A stretch of DNA of 64,000 nt from Streptomyces sp. 35G-GA-8. Lineage in GTDB: Bacteria; Actinomycetota; Actinomycetes; Streptomycetales; Streptomycetaceae. A program made the position numbers and the translations under genes. The DNA lies in contig NZ_JAMHJQ010000020.1 in assembly GCF_023534745.1 (NCBI RefSeq), forward strand, positions 72,026 through 136,025, read 5' to 3'. Each line of letters starts with the position of its first letter. Position 1 is the stretch's first letter. Below are positions 54,786 to 62,352 of this stretch, in pieces. The notes beneath the pieces were generated by a model. That model ran no database searches and was not told the DNA's origin. It saw nothing but the letters and a program-made list of their open reading frames with translations.

Positions 54786-56225
54786 TTATCGCGCTCCAGC
54801 GGGCGTACGGGCGCCGGCGTCGGTGTCGGACAGATCGGCGGGCGAGGCCAGATGACCCAGCACGGCGGTGGCGGCGGCGACCTGGGGAGAGACCAGGTGG
54901 GTACGGCCGCCCTTGCCCTGCCGGCCCTCGAAGTTGCGGTTGGAGGTGGACGCGGAGCGCTCACCGGGGGCGAGTTGGTCGGGGTTCATGCCCAGACACA
55001 TCGAGCAGCCCGCGTGCCGCCACTCCGCTCCGGCGGCGGTGAAGACCTTGTCCAGGCCCTCTTCGACGGCCTGGAGGGCGACCCGTACCGAACCGGGGAC
55101 CACCAGCATCCGTACGCCGTCGGCGACTTTGCGGCCTTCGAGCAGCGAGGCCGCCGAGCGCAGGTCCTCGATACGGCCGTTGGTGCAGGAGCCTACGAAG
55201 ACGGTGTCGACCGTGATGTCGCGCAGCGCCTGCCCGGCGGTCAACCCCATGTATTCCAGGGCCTTTTCGGCGGCGTGGCGCTCCGAGGCGTCCTCGTACG
55301 AAGCCGGGTCGGGGACGTTCGCGGAGAGCGGGGCTCCCTGGCCGGGGTTGGTGCCCCAGGTGACGAACGGGGCCAGTTCCGCGGCCTCGATGAAGACCTC
55401 GGCGTCGAAGACCGCGTCGTCGTCGGTGCGCAGCGTCCGCCAGTAGGCGACCGCCGCGTCCCAGTCCGCGCCCTCGGGGGCGTGGTCCCTGCCCTTGAGA
55501 TAGCCGAAGGTGGTCTCGTCGGGGGCGATCATGCCCGCCCTGGCCCCGGCCTCGATGGACATGTTGCAGATGGTCATCCGCGCTTCCATCGAGAGTTTCT
55601 CGATGGCGGAGCCCCGGTATTCGAGGATGTAGCCCTGGCCGCCGCCGGTACCGATCCTGGCGATGATCGCGAGGATCAGGTCCTTGGCGGTGACCTCGGC
55701 GGGCAGTTCGCCCTCGACCGTGATCGCCATGGTCTTGGGCCGGGCCAGCGGCAGCGTCTGGGTGGCCAGGACATGCTCGACCTGGCTGGTGCCGATGCCG
55801 AACGCCAGCGCGCCGAAGGCGCCGTGGGTGGAGGTGTGGCTGTCGCCGCAGACCACGGTGGTGCCGGGCTGGGTGAGCCCCAGCTGCGGCCCCACGACAT
55901 GGACGACGCCCTGCTCGACATCGCCGAGCGGGTGCAGCCGTACGCCGAAGTCGGCGCAGTTCTTGCGCAGCGTCTCCAACTGGACACGGGAGACGGGGTC
56001 CGCGATGGGCTTGTCGATGTCGAGGGTCGGGGTGTTGTGGTCCTCGGTCGCGATGGTGAGGTCGAGCCGCCGGACCTTGCGGTCGCTCATGCGGAGGCCG
56101 TCGAAGGCCTGGGGGCTGGTCACCTCGTGCAGCAGGTGCAGATCGATGAAGAGGAGGTCGGGCTCGCCCTCTGCGCGCCGGACGACATGATCGTCCCAGA
56201 CCTTCTCCGCGAGTGTCCTACCCAT
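54786..56225 (-). CDS. leuC: 3-isopropylmalate dehydratase large subunit
   Basis: LeuC carries the [4Fe-4S] cluster. The 479-residue protein has [33 protein letters not shown] and [21 protein letters not shown], which supply the cluster cysteines. GGAGGGAAAGCG precedes the ATG. It is divergent from ndgR with the dyads at 56349-56395 in the 182-nt spacer, as in S. coelicolor. Confidence 0.97.
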   Translation of the reverse strand: MGRTLAEKVWDDHVVRRAEGEPDLLFIDLHLLHEVTSPQAFDGLRMSDRKVRRLDLTIATEDHNTPTLDIDKPIADPVSRVQLETLRKNCADFGVRLHPLGDVEQGVVHVVGPQLGLTQPGTTVVCGDSHTSTHGAFGALAFGIGTSQVEHVLATQTLPLARPKTMAITVEGELPAEVTAKDLILAIIARIGTGGGQGYILEYRGSAIEKLSMEARMTICNMSIEAGARAGMIAPDETTFGYLKGRDHAPEGADWDAAVAYWRTLRTDDDAVFDAEVFIEAAELAPFVTWGTNPGQGAPLSANVPDPASYEDASERHAAEKALEYMGLTAGQALRDITVDTVFVGSCTNGRIEDLRSAASLLEGRKVADGVRMLVVPGSVRVALQAVEEGLDKVFTAAGAEWRHAGCSMCLGMNPDQLAPGERSASTSNRNFEGRQGKGGRTHLVSPQVAAATAVLGHLASPADLSDTDAGARTPAGAR

Positions 56226-56348
56226 CGCTTTCCCTCCGACCGGCTCTCACAGCCGGCGCTCCTAGAGATATGTGGGCCCACGTCCGCTCCCCCGCGCACC
56301 GGACGTCGACTGGAGACCCGTCGGTCCGCGGGCCCGTCCATACAGGTT

Positions 56349-56395
56349 CGCAAGTTCCTTGGGAAATTGAACTTGCGTTTCACAGAGTGAGACGC
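56349..56395. promoter_or_regulatory. Two nested dyads, leuC-ndgR spacer (NdgR operator candidate)
   Basis: CGCAAGTTC (56349-56357) is an exact inverted repeat of GAACTTGCG (56369-56377). GCGTTTCAC (56375-56383) is nearly inverted to GTGAGACGC (56387-56395), with one mismatch. They share the bases 56375-56377. The site lies 13 nt before the ndgR ATG and 124 nt before leuC, so it could repress both genes. NdgR is known to bind this spacer in S. coelicolor. Confidence 0.65.
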
Positions 56396-56407
56396 GAATA
56401 TCGTTTC

Positions 56408-57124
56408 ATGGACAACTCTAGCGGCGTCGGCGTTCTCGACAAGGCTGCTCTGGTACTGAGCGCCCTGGAGTCCGGTCCGGCCACCCTCGCCGGACTGGTC
56501 GCGGCGACCGGGCTCGCACGGCCCACGGCCCACAGACTGGCCGTGGCACTGGAACATCACCGGCTGGTGGCGAGGGACATGCAGGGCCGGTTCATTCTCG
56601 GCCCGCGGCTGGCCGAGCTGGCCGCCGCGGCCGGCGAGGACCGTCTGCTGGCCACGGCCGGACCCGTGCTCACACATCTGCGGGACATGACCGGCGAGAG
56701 CGCGCAGCTCTACCGGCGCCAGGGTGACATGCGGATATGCGTGGCGGCGGCGGAGCGGCTCTCCGGACTGCGGGACACCGTCCCGGTCGGTTCCACGCTC
56801 ACGATGAAGGCGGGCTCCTCGGCCCAGATCCTGATGGCCTGGGAGGAGCCCGAGCGGCTGCACCGCGGTCTCCAGGGGGCCAGGTTCACGGCGACGGCGC
56901 TCTCGGGCGTACGGCGCAGGGGCTGGGCCCAGTCGATCGGTGAGCGCGAGCCGGGTGTGGCCTCGGTCTCCGCGCCGGTACGGGGGCCCTCCAACCGCGT
57001 GGTCGCGGCGGTCTCGGTATCCGGACCGATCGAGCGGCTCACCAGGCACCCGGGCCGGATGCACGCCCAGGCCGTGATAGACGCGGCGGGCCGGTTGAGC
57101 GAGGCCCTGCGCCGCAGCGGCTGA
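56408..57124 (+). CDS. ndgR: IclR-family regulator NdgR
   Basis: A 238-residue IclR-type regulator, the same length as S. coelicolor NdgR, which controls leucine and other amino acid genes and influences antibiotic production. HTH at about 20-60: LAGLVAATGLARPTAHRLAVAL. The C-terminal effector domain includes RDTVPVGSTLTMKAGSSAQILMA. Its start is the ATG at 56408, the longer frame upstream being leuC-spacer sequence. Confidence 0.94.
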   Translation: MDNSSGVGVLDKAALVLSALESGPATLAGLVAATGLARPTAHRLAVALEHHRLVARDMQGRFILGPRLAELAAAAGEDRLLATAGPVLTHLRDMTGESAQLYRRQGDMRICVAAAERLSGLRDTVPVGSTLTMKAGSSAQILMAWEEPERLHRGLQGARFTATALSGVRRRGWAQSIGEREPGVASVSAPVRGPSNRVVAAVSVSGPIERLTRHPGRMHAQAVIDAAGRLSEALRRSG

Positions 57125-57326
57125 TCCCGCCCCTCCTCTCTCCCCTCTCTGTCTCTCGCCGTACTCACCGTTACGTACGTGCCACTGCCCGCTTCCACCG
57201 GCAGGCCGCTCCAGCGTCGCAGCGGCCGGGCCGGTATCGCCGTGGGCGAGTGGCGGCAGAGGAGTCCAACAGGCGCTTCGACAGCGGCGGTTGACAGCGT
57301 TGACGGCACTGGCGGTGGACAGCGGA

Positions 57327-57354
57327 AAGGCCCTCCCGCGAACGGAAGGGCCTT
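57327..57354 (-). terminator. Hairpin downstream of the tRNA cluster
   Basis: AAGGCCCT (57327-57334) pairs with AGGGCCTT (57347-57354), loop of 12 nt; read on the minus strand it follows the last tRNA-Glu and ends in TTTCC. Confidence 0.55.
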
Positions 57355-57369
57355 CTCGTACTGCTGTTG

Positions 57370-57442
57370 TACCCCCGACCGGATTCGAACCGGCGCTACT
57401 GCCGTGAGAGGGCAGCGTGCTAGGCCGCTACACAACGGGGGC
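57370..57442 (-). tRNA. tRNA-Glu (CTC), copy 1
   Basis: Cloverleaf read on the minus strand: acceptor GCCCCCG, anticodon loop with CTC in CTGCC-CTCTCAC-GGCAG, T-arm GGTTCGAATCC. Identical to the four other Glu copies. 3' CCA is not encoded. Confidence 0.95.
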
Positions 57443-57458
57443 ATGGACCGAAGTCCAG

Positions 57459-57530
57459 CTGGGCTACCAGGACTCGAACCTAGAACAACGGAACCAGAAA
57501 CCGTCGTGTTGCCAATTACACCATAGCCCA
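57459..57530 (-). tRNA. tRNA-Gln (CTG), copy 1
   Basis: Acceptor TGGGCTA/TAGCCCA, anticodon CTG in TTTCTGGTT, T-loop TTCGAGT. D-loop has GGCAACACG where copies 3 and 4 have GGCAGCACG. Discriminator G. Confidence 0.95.
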
Positions 57531-57547
57531 TAGGTGGTTTAGACCAG

Positions 57548-57620
57548 TACCCCCGACCGGATTCGAACCGGCGCTACTGCCGTGAGAGGGCAGCGTGCTA
57601 GGCCGCTACACAACGGGGGC
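57548..57620 (-). tRNA. tRNA-Glu (CTC), copy 2
   Basis: Same sequence as copy 1; part of the Glu-Gln repeat unit of about 178 bp. Confidence 0.95.
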
Positions 57621-57636
57621 CTGGACCGAAGTCCAG

Positions 57637-57708
57637 CTGGGCTACCAGGACACGAACCTAGACAAACGGAACCAGAAACCGTCGTGTTGCCAATTACACC
57701 ATAGCCCA
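57637..57708 (-). tRNA. tRNA-Gln (CTG), copy 2, altered T-loop
   Basis: Same body as copy 1, but the T-loop is TTCGTGT, so the invariant A58 is replaced by T (the plus strand reads GGACACGAACC instead of GGACTCGAACC). The variable loop also differs. This would break the T54-A58 reverse-Hoogsteen pair, so the gene may be a degenerate copy. Confidence 0.85.
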
Positions 57709-57725
57709 TAGGTGGTTTAGACCAG

Positions 57726-57798
57726 TACCCCCGACCGGATTCGAACCGGCGCTACTGCCGTGAGAGGGCAGCGTGCTAGGCCGCTACACAACGGGGGC
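57726..57798 (-). tRNA. tRNA-Glu (CTC), copy 3
   Basis: Identical to copy 1. No Gln gene lies between copies 3 and 4; the spacer is a different 61-nt sequence. Confidence 0.95.
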
Positions 57799-57859
57799 CC
57801 TAGCGATCCTGCATCGACGTATCCGGGTGCGACCCGAAGACATCGGAGAGAAGGATCTG

Positions 57860-57932
57860 TACCCCCGACCGGATTCGAACCGGCGCTACTGCCGTGAGAG
57901 GGCAGCGTGCTAGGCCGCTACACAACGGGGGC
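57860..57932 (-). tRNA. tRNA-Glu (CTC), copy 4
   Basis: Identical to copy 1. 19 nt from tRNA-Gln copy 3. Confidence 0.95.
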
Positions 57933-57951
57933 GTTGCAGACAACATCTGCG

Positions 57952-58023
57952 CTGGGCTACCAGGACTCGAACCTAGACTAACGGAACCAGAAACCGTCGT
58001 GCTGCCAATTACACCATAGCCCA
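57952..58023 (-). tRNA. tRNA-Gln (CTG), copy 3
   Basis: Standard T-loop TTCGAGT, D-loop GGCAGCACG, anticodon CTG. Identical to copy 4. Confidence 0.95.
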
Positions 58024-58040
58024 TAGGTGGTTTAGACCAG

Positions 58041-58113
58041 TACCCCCGACCGGATTCGAACCGGCGCTACTGCCGTGAGAGGGCAGCGTGCTAGGCCGCT
58101 ACACAACGGGGGC
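58041..58113 (-). tRNA. tRNA-Glu (CTC), copy 5
   Basis: Identical to the other Glu copies. Confidence 0.95.
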
Positions 58114-58132
58114 GTTGCAGACAACATCTGCG

Positions 58133-58204
58133 CTGGGCTACCAGGACTCGAACCTAGACTAACGGAACCAGAAACCGTCGTGCTGCCAATTACACCATAG
58201 CCCA
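58133..58204 (-). tRNA. tRNA-Gln (CTG), copy 4
   Basis: First gene of the cluster in transcription order; identical to copy 3. Confidence 0.95.
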
Positions 58205-58213
58205 CCAAAACTG

Positions 58214-58231
58214 AACCCCCATGCGGGGGTT
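58214..58231. terminator. Short hairpin between HAD gene and tRNA cluster
   Basis: AACCCCC-ATGC-GGGGGTT, followed on the minus strand by CAGTTTT. It ends the HAD transcript; the tRNA genes start only 10 nt further, so their promoter must overlap or they may be read through from the HAD gene. Confidence 0.65.
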
Positions 58232-58291
58232 TGTCTGGCTTGCGTCTCCCGGTCGAACCTTTCGGTTTTCCCGGGCGGCGCAGGAAGAACA

Positions 58292-59011
58292 TTACCCGAT
58301 CGCGGACAGCGCTCCAAAACGGGTATCGCCCCGCAGCAGGCCGGGAAGCTGGCCGAGATCGGTGATCCGCACCAGCTCGGGACGCCCGCCGAGCCCGCCC
58401 CGGTCCAGCCAGACCCCGGCGAGCCCCGCGGCCACCGCGCCGCCGGCGTCGATGTCCGGTTCATTGCCCACGTAGGCCACCTCCCCGGGGTCCAGCGCCA
58501 GCGCGTCACAGGCGGCGTGGAAGGCGGCGGCGTCGGGCTTGGCGACGCCCAGCTCGGCCGCGCACAGCACGGCCTCGAAGTGGTCCCGTACCCCCAGGAC
58601 ACGGAGCTTGCGGTCCTGGTTGCGGAGGCTGGAGTTGGACAGGACGGCCTGCCGGTAGTCGGCGGCCAGCCCGTCGAGCACGGCGAGACTGTCGGGAAAC
58701 AGCGACCAGGCGGACTCGAAGTGAACGATGTACCGCTCGAACCAGGCGTCCGCCTCCACGTCGCTCAGCTCGGCCCCGAGGAACATCCGCACGCGGTCGC
58801 GCCGCTGCCCCTGGAAGTCCGTCTCCCCCGCGGCGAACCGGTCCCAGTTCAGATCGGTGATCTCCCGCCAACGCCCGAGGGCCCGGTCGACCGTGGGAAA
58901 CCGGTCGGCCAGGCCCTCGGCCGCGAGATGGGTCTGCATGCCGGCGCGGTCCGCGCTGGTGTAGTCGAAGAGAGTGTCGTCGATGTCCCAGAGGACGGCA
59001 CGAATCGCCAT
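58292..59011 (-). CDS. HAD-superfamily hydrolase
   Basis: A 239-residue haloacid dehalogenase-like phosphatase. Motif I is WDIDDTLFDYT (nucleophile Asp and acid Asp), motif II is VLSNSS, motif III Lys in GVAKPD and motif IV VGNEPDIDAGGAVAAG. The cap domain lies between motifs I and II (about 22-100). Substrate unknown. Start at MAIRAVLWDID, supported by a repeat of this same start 115 bp upstream. It follows gltX on the same strand. Confidence 0.9.
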   Translation of the reverse strand: MAIRAVLWDIDDTLFDYTSADRAGMQTHLAAEGLADRFPTVDRALGRWREITDLNWDRFAAGETDFQGQRRDRVRMFLGAELSDVEADAWFERYIVHFESAWSLFPDSLAVLDGLAADYRQAVLSNSSLRNQDRKLRVLGVRDHFEAVLCAAELGVAKPDAAAFHAACDALALDPGEVAYVGNEPDIDAGGAVAAGLAGVWLDRGGLGGRPELVRITDLGQLPGLLRGDTRFGALSAIG

Positions 59012-59057
59012 GACACGACGGTACCCCGGGACGGCCCCACGGCTGGGGGTTCGGGGG

Positions 59058-59126
59058 TCATCCCCCGATGTACGCAGCGTCGAAGAGAGTGTCGTCGATG
59101 TCCCAGAGGACGGCACGGATCACCAT
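59058..59126 (-). pseudogene. Duplicated, truncated HAD gene start (22-codon ORF)
   Basis: A 55-bp block (59079-59133) repeats 58964-59018 with two mismatches, so it re-creates the start of the HAD gene: MVIRAVLWDIDDTLFD and then, after the block, AAYIGG and a TGA stop. It is either a degenerate tandem duplicate or a leader peptide in the HAD mRNA. The same reading frame and start context suggest it could still be translated. Confidence 0.7.
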
Positions 59127-59159
59127 GACACGAGGGTCGACGGTACCCCGCGACCGCTC

Positions 59160-60632
59160 TCAGGACGTCAGCTTCGCCAGCGCCGTATCGATCCGGGACA
59201 GGGTGCGCTCGCGGCCCAGGATCTCCAGGGACTCGAACAGCGGCAGGCCCACCGTGCGGCCCGTGACCGCGACGCGGACCGGGGCCTGGGCCTTGCCCAG
59301 CTTGAGGCCGTGCTCCTCGCCCGCCGCGAGCACCGCGTTCTTGAGCGCCTCGGCGTTCCACTCCGCCTCGGCGATCTTCGTACGGGCCGTGGCCAGCAGC
59401 GCGTCCGCGCCCGGCTTCATCGCCTTCGTCCAGGACGCCTCGTCCTCCACGGGCGCGTCGAGGAAGAGGAAGTCGACATTGGCGGTGATGTCCGAGAGCA
59501 CCGTGACCCGGGTCTGTGCCAGCGGGGCCAGCGCCTCGAAGGCCGTGGCGTCGAAGGACTCCGGCGCCCAGGGCGCGTGCGGGGCCTTCAGCCAGGGACC
59601 GCATGCCTCGATGAACGTCTTCACGTCCAGCAGCCGGATGTGGTCGGCGTTGATCGCCTCGGCCTTCTTCAGGTCGAAGCGGGCCGGATTGGCGTTGACG
59701 TCCGCGATGTCGAACGCGGCGACCATCTCGTCCATCGTGAAGATGTCGCGGTCCGCGGCGAGCGACCAGCCCAGCAGCGAGAGGTAGTTGAGCAGCCCCT
59801 CGGGCAGGAAGCCGCGCTCGCGGTAGAGATTGAGGGACGACTGCGGGTCGCGCTTGGAGAGCTTCTTGTTGCCCTCGCCCATGACATACGGGAGGTGCCC
59901 GAACGCCGGGATCTCCTTCGCGATGCCCAGCTCGATCAGCGCCTTGTAGAGCGCGATCTGGCGCGGGGTGGAGGAGAGCAGGTCCTCACCGCGCAGGACG
60001 TGGGTGATCTCCATCAGCGCGTCGTCGACCGGGTTGACGAGCGTGTAGAGCGGGGCGCCGTTGGCGCGCACGATGCCGTAGTCCGGGACGTTCTCCGGGG
60101 TGAAGGTCAGCTCACCGCGGACCAGGTCCGTGAAGGTGATCGGCTCGTCGGGCATCCGGAAGCGGACGATGGAGGTCCGGCCCTCGGCCTCGTACGCCGC
60201 CTTCCGCTCCGCGGTCAGATCGCGGCAATGCCCGTCGTACCCGGAGGGCCGGCCGGCCGCGCGGGCCGCCTCTCGCCGCGCCTCCAGTTCCTCGGTGGTG
60301 CAGTAGCAGTGGTACGCGTTGCCCGCGGCGAGCAGCCTCTCGGCGATGTCGCGGTAGAGGTCCATCCGCTGCGACTGGCGGTACGGCGCGTGCGGCCCGC
60401 CGATCTCGGGCCCCTCGTCCCAGTCGAACCCCAGCCAGCGCATCGAGTCGAGCAGCTGCGCGTAGGACTCCTCGGAGTCGCGCGCCGCGTCGGTGTCCTC
60501 GATGCGGAAGACCATGGTGCCGCCGCTGTGACGGGCGAACGCCCAGTTGAACAGGGCGGTGCGGACCAGTCCCACATGGGGGTTGCCGGTCGGCGAGGGA
60601 CAGAAACGTACACGGACGGGTCCGTTAGCCAC
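59160..60632 (-). CDS. gltX: Glutamyl-tRNA synthetase
   Basis: GltX charges tRNA-Glu (and in many actinobacteria also tRNA-Gln, for later amidation). The 490-residue class I enzyme has the HIGH-region as [17 protein letters not shown] and KLSKR at about residue 257. It lies next to a cluster of tRNA-Glu and tRNA-Gln genes. The 3' end is 34 nt from the duplicated HAD block; its start overlaps the FAH-family gene by 8 nt. Confidence 0.97.
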   Translation of the reverse strand: MANGPVRVRFCPSPTGNPHVGLVRTALFNWAFARHSGGTMVFRIEDTDAARDSEESYAQLLDSMRWLGFDWDEGPEIGGPHAPYRQSQRMDLYRDIAERLLAAGNAYHCYCTTEELEARREAARAAGRPSGYDGHCRDLTAERKAAYEAEGRTSIVRFRMPDEPITFTDLVRGELTFTPENVPDYGIVRANGAPLYTLVNPVDDALMEITHVLRGEDLLSSTPRQIALYKALIELGIAKEIPAFGHLPYVMGEGNKKLSKRDPQSSLNLYRERGFLPEGLLNYLSLLGWSLAADRDIFTMDEMVAAFDIADVNANPARFDLKKAEAINADHIRLLDVKTFIEACGPWLKAPHAPWAPESFDATAFEALAPLAQTRVTVLSDITANVDFLFLDAPVEDEASWTKAMKPGADALLATARTKIAEAEWNAEALKNAVLAAGEEHGLKLGKAQAPVRVAVTGRTVGLPLFESLEILGRERTLSRIDTALAKLTS

Positions 60633-61410
60633 GCTTGATCACCTTGTTGGTGAGAGTGCCGATGCCTTCGATGGTGACGGCGACCTCGTCGCCGACGCTG
60701 AGGGGGCCGACCCCGGCGGGGGTGCCCGTGAGGATGACGTCGCCCGGGAGCAGCGTCATGGCCTCGGTGATGTGGACGATCACGTCCTCGATGGAGCGGA
60801 TCATGTCGCTCGTCCGGCCCAGTTGGCGCTGCTCGCCGTTGACCGTGCACTGGAGGGTGAGATCGGAGGGGTCGAGGTCGGTCTCCACCCAGGGCCCGAG
60901 CGGGCACGAGGTGTCGAAGCCCTTGGCGCGTGACCACTGGTTCTCGGCGCGCTGGGCGTCCCGGGCCGTGACGTCGTTGGCACAGGTGTAGCCGAAGATG
61001 ACGTCCTTCACGCGCTCGCGGGGCACCTCACGGCACATCCGGCCGATGACGACGGCGAGTTCGGCCTCGTAGTGGACCTCCTGCGAGAAGGAGGGGTACT
61101 CGATGGCGTCGCCGGTGCCGATCAGCGCGGTGGTCGGCTTGAGGAAGACGACGGGCACTTCCGGTACGGCGTTGCCCAGTTCGGCCGCGTGATCGGCGTA
61201 GTTGCGGCCGATGCCGAGGATCTTGTTGCCGATCACGGGCGGCAGGAGGCGGACCTTGCTCAGCGGGACCTTGGTGCCGGAGAGCTCGAAGTCGGCGTAC
61301 GGAATGCCCTTGATGATGTCGAGGACGAGGCCGGCGGGGTCGCCGCTGCCGTCGCCCTCGACCGCGCCGAAGGCGACATTGCCGTCGATGGAGAATCTGG
61401 CGATGCGCAC
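60625..61410 (-). CDS. Fumarylacetoacetate hydrolase-family protein
   Basis: A 261-residue FAH-fold hydrolase/isomerase. The N-terminal part has [15 protein letters not shown], the core [13 protein letters not shown] (metal-binding Glu residues), then [14 protein letters not shown] and [12 protein letters not shown] at the C-terminus. Members cleave C-C bonds of acylpyruvates or act on 2-hydroxyhepta-type acids. Coupled to gltX in Streptomyces, with no known metabolic reason. Confidence 0.92.
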   Translation of the reverse strand: MRIARFSIDGNVAFGAVEGDGSGDPAGLVLDIIKGIPYADFELSGTKVPLSKVRLLPPVIGNKILGIGRNYADHAAELGNAVPEVPVVFLKPTTALIGTGDAIEYPSFSQEVHYEAELAVVIGRMCREVPRERVKDVIFGYTCANDVTARDAQRAENQWSRAKGFDTSCPLGPWVETDLDPSDLTLQCTVNGEQRQLGRTSDMIRSIEDVIVHITEAMTLLPGDVILTGTPAGVGPLSVGDEVAVTIEGIGTLTNKVIKRG

Positions 61411-61600
61411 GGGTTGCTGTCGCCCCTCACTCTTGCTCGCTGGTCTGGAGACTGACGCTCCAGGCTAGCGCGGCGGCACGCGGTGCCGCCCTCGTGTCCG
61501 TGCCACGTGGGAGGGGTGCGGGCCTGCCCGCCGGACAGGCCCGAGGGGGCTGGCGGAAGCCGACAGAAGTGGATCACCCTGATTCGGGCCCGGCGGGAAC

Positions 61601-61777
61601 CTACTGGGCGACGGGCGCGTCCATCAGGGTCGTACGGCGGGGGTTGGCGGTCCGGTTCGGCAGCTCGACGGAGTGTTCCGGCCGCTCCACGGGGACCAGT
61701 TCCTCGGCGTCCTTCAGATGGGCCAGCGTGGTGCGCCGGGGGTTGGCGGTGGTGCGGAAGATCATCGTCGTCTTCAT
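61601..61777 (-). CDS. 58-aa peptide with an internal TANPRRTTL repeat
   Basis: A small gene with high third-position GC throughout (almost every codon ends in G or C), while the frame upstream of 61777 does not, so I start it at MKTTMIFRT. The motif TANPRRTTL occurs twice, at about residues 10-18 and 44-52, around a middle segment AHLKDAEELVPVERPEHSVEL. No hydrophobic segment. It could be a small regulatory peptide, or a precursor of a modified peptide. No tailoring enzymes are adjacent. I do not recognise the family. Confidence 0.65.
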   Translation of the reverse strand: MKTTMIFRTTANPRRTTLAHLKDAEELVPVERPEHSVELPNRTANPRRTTLMDAPVAQ

Positions 61778-62352
61778 CTCTGCTGTCAGACCCTGTCGGT
61801 AGTACGGGCGCCGGGGGCGCCACTTGTCGGATATGCCATCCCTGTAAAGCGTCAGGCTAAACACCCGATTCCCCGTCGGAGCGGGGATCCATCGGCGATC
61901 ACCATGTGAGTTTGCTCACGACTCGCCGGGCATTTCCCGCATTACGGGCAAGGGTTGATGATCGAGGAAACGGACAATGCGTTACTGAACGTTACATTCC
62001 GCTCCTGATCATGAGGACTGGGACACCCCCCACCCGTAGGGAGCTCGTCAATAAAAGTCCCTTTCCTCCGCGAACCCTTTCTACGGCTTGTGATGCGCCG
62101 CTCACACCGTGTCATTCACGTCACAGGGCCCCCGTCGGCCCTTGTTGGAGATCCTGCACTGTGCTGGAATTCCCCCCACCGCCGCGGGTTTCAAGTACCG
62201 GCGCGCAAGGGCGCAACGCAGCGCCGAGTGGCGGTGGGGAAGGGGAGCAAGCGCCGGTCACTCACGACCACCATGGGGAGCGCTCAGCCCCACGACGCCG
62301 ACACCGTCCCGCCGTTCGCGGGGGGACGCCTGGTCCAGAGGTTGCGACGCTA
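61778..62352. other. 575-nt spacer between the 58-aa gene and cvnA
   Basis: A hairpin GATTCCCCGTC-GGA-GCGGGGATC lies around 61870-61895. Further on are AT-richer stretches (GTTACTGAACGTTACATTCC near 61981-62000; CAATAAAAGTCCC near 62049-62061) that could hold promoters for the divergent genes. No gene seen; the open frames at 62090-62378 read into the cvnA leader and lack support. Confidence 0.45.

Noticed and set aside
57179-58292. Open frames over the tRNA genes with repeated peptide PDRIRTGATAVRGQRARPLHNGG
   Set aside because: They are translations of the tRNA-Glu and tRNA-Gln sequences. The repeats come from identical tRNA copies.
61870-61895. Hairpin with GCGGGGATC considered as a riboswitch
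   Set aside because: Only a single short stem; no conserved riboswitch motif is visible.
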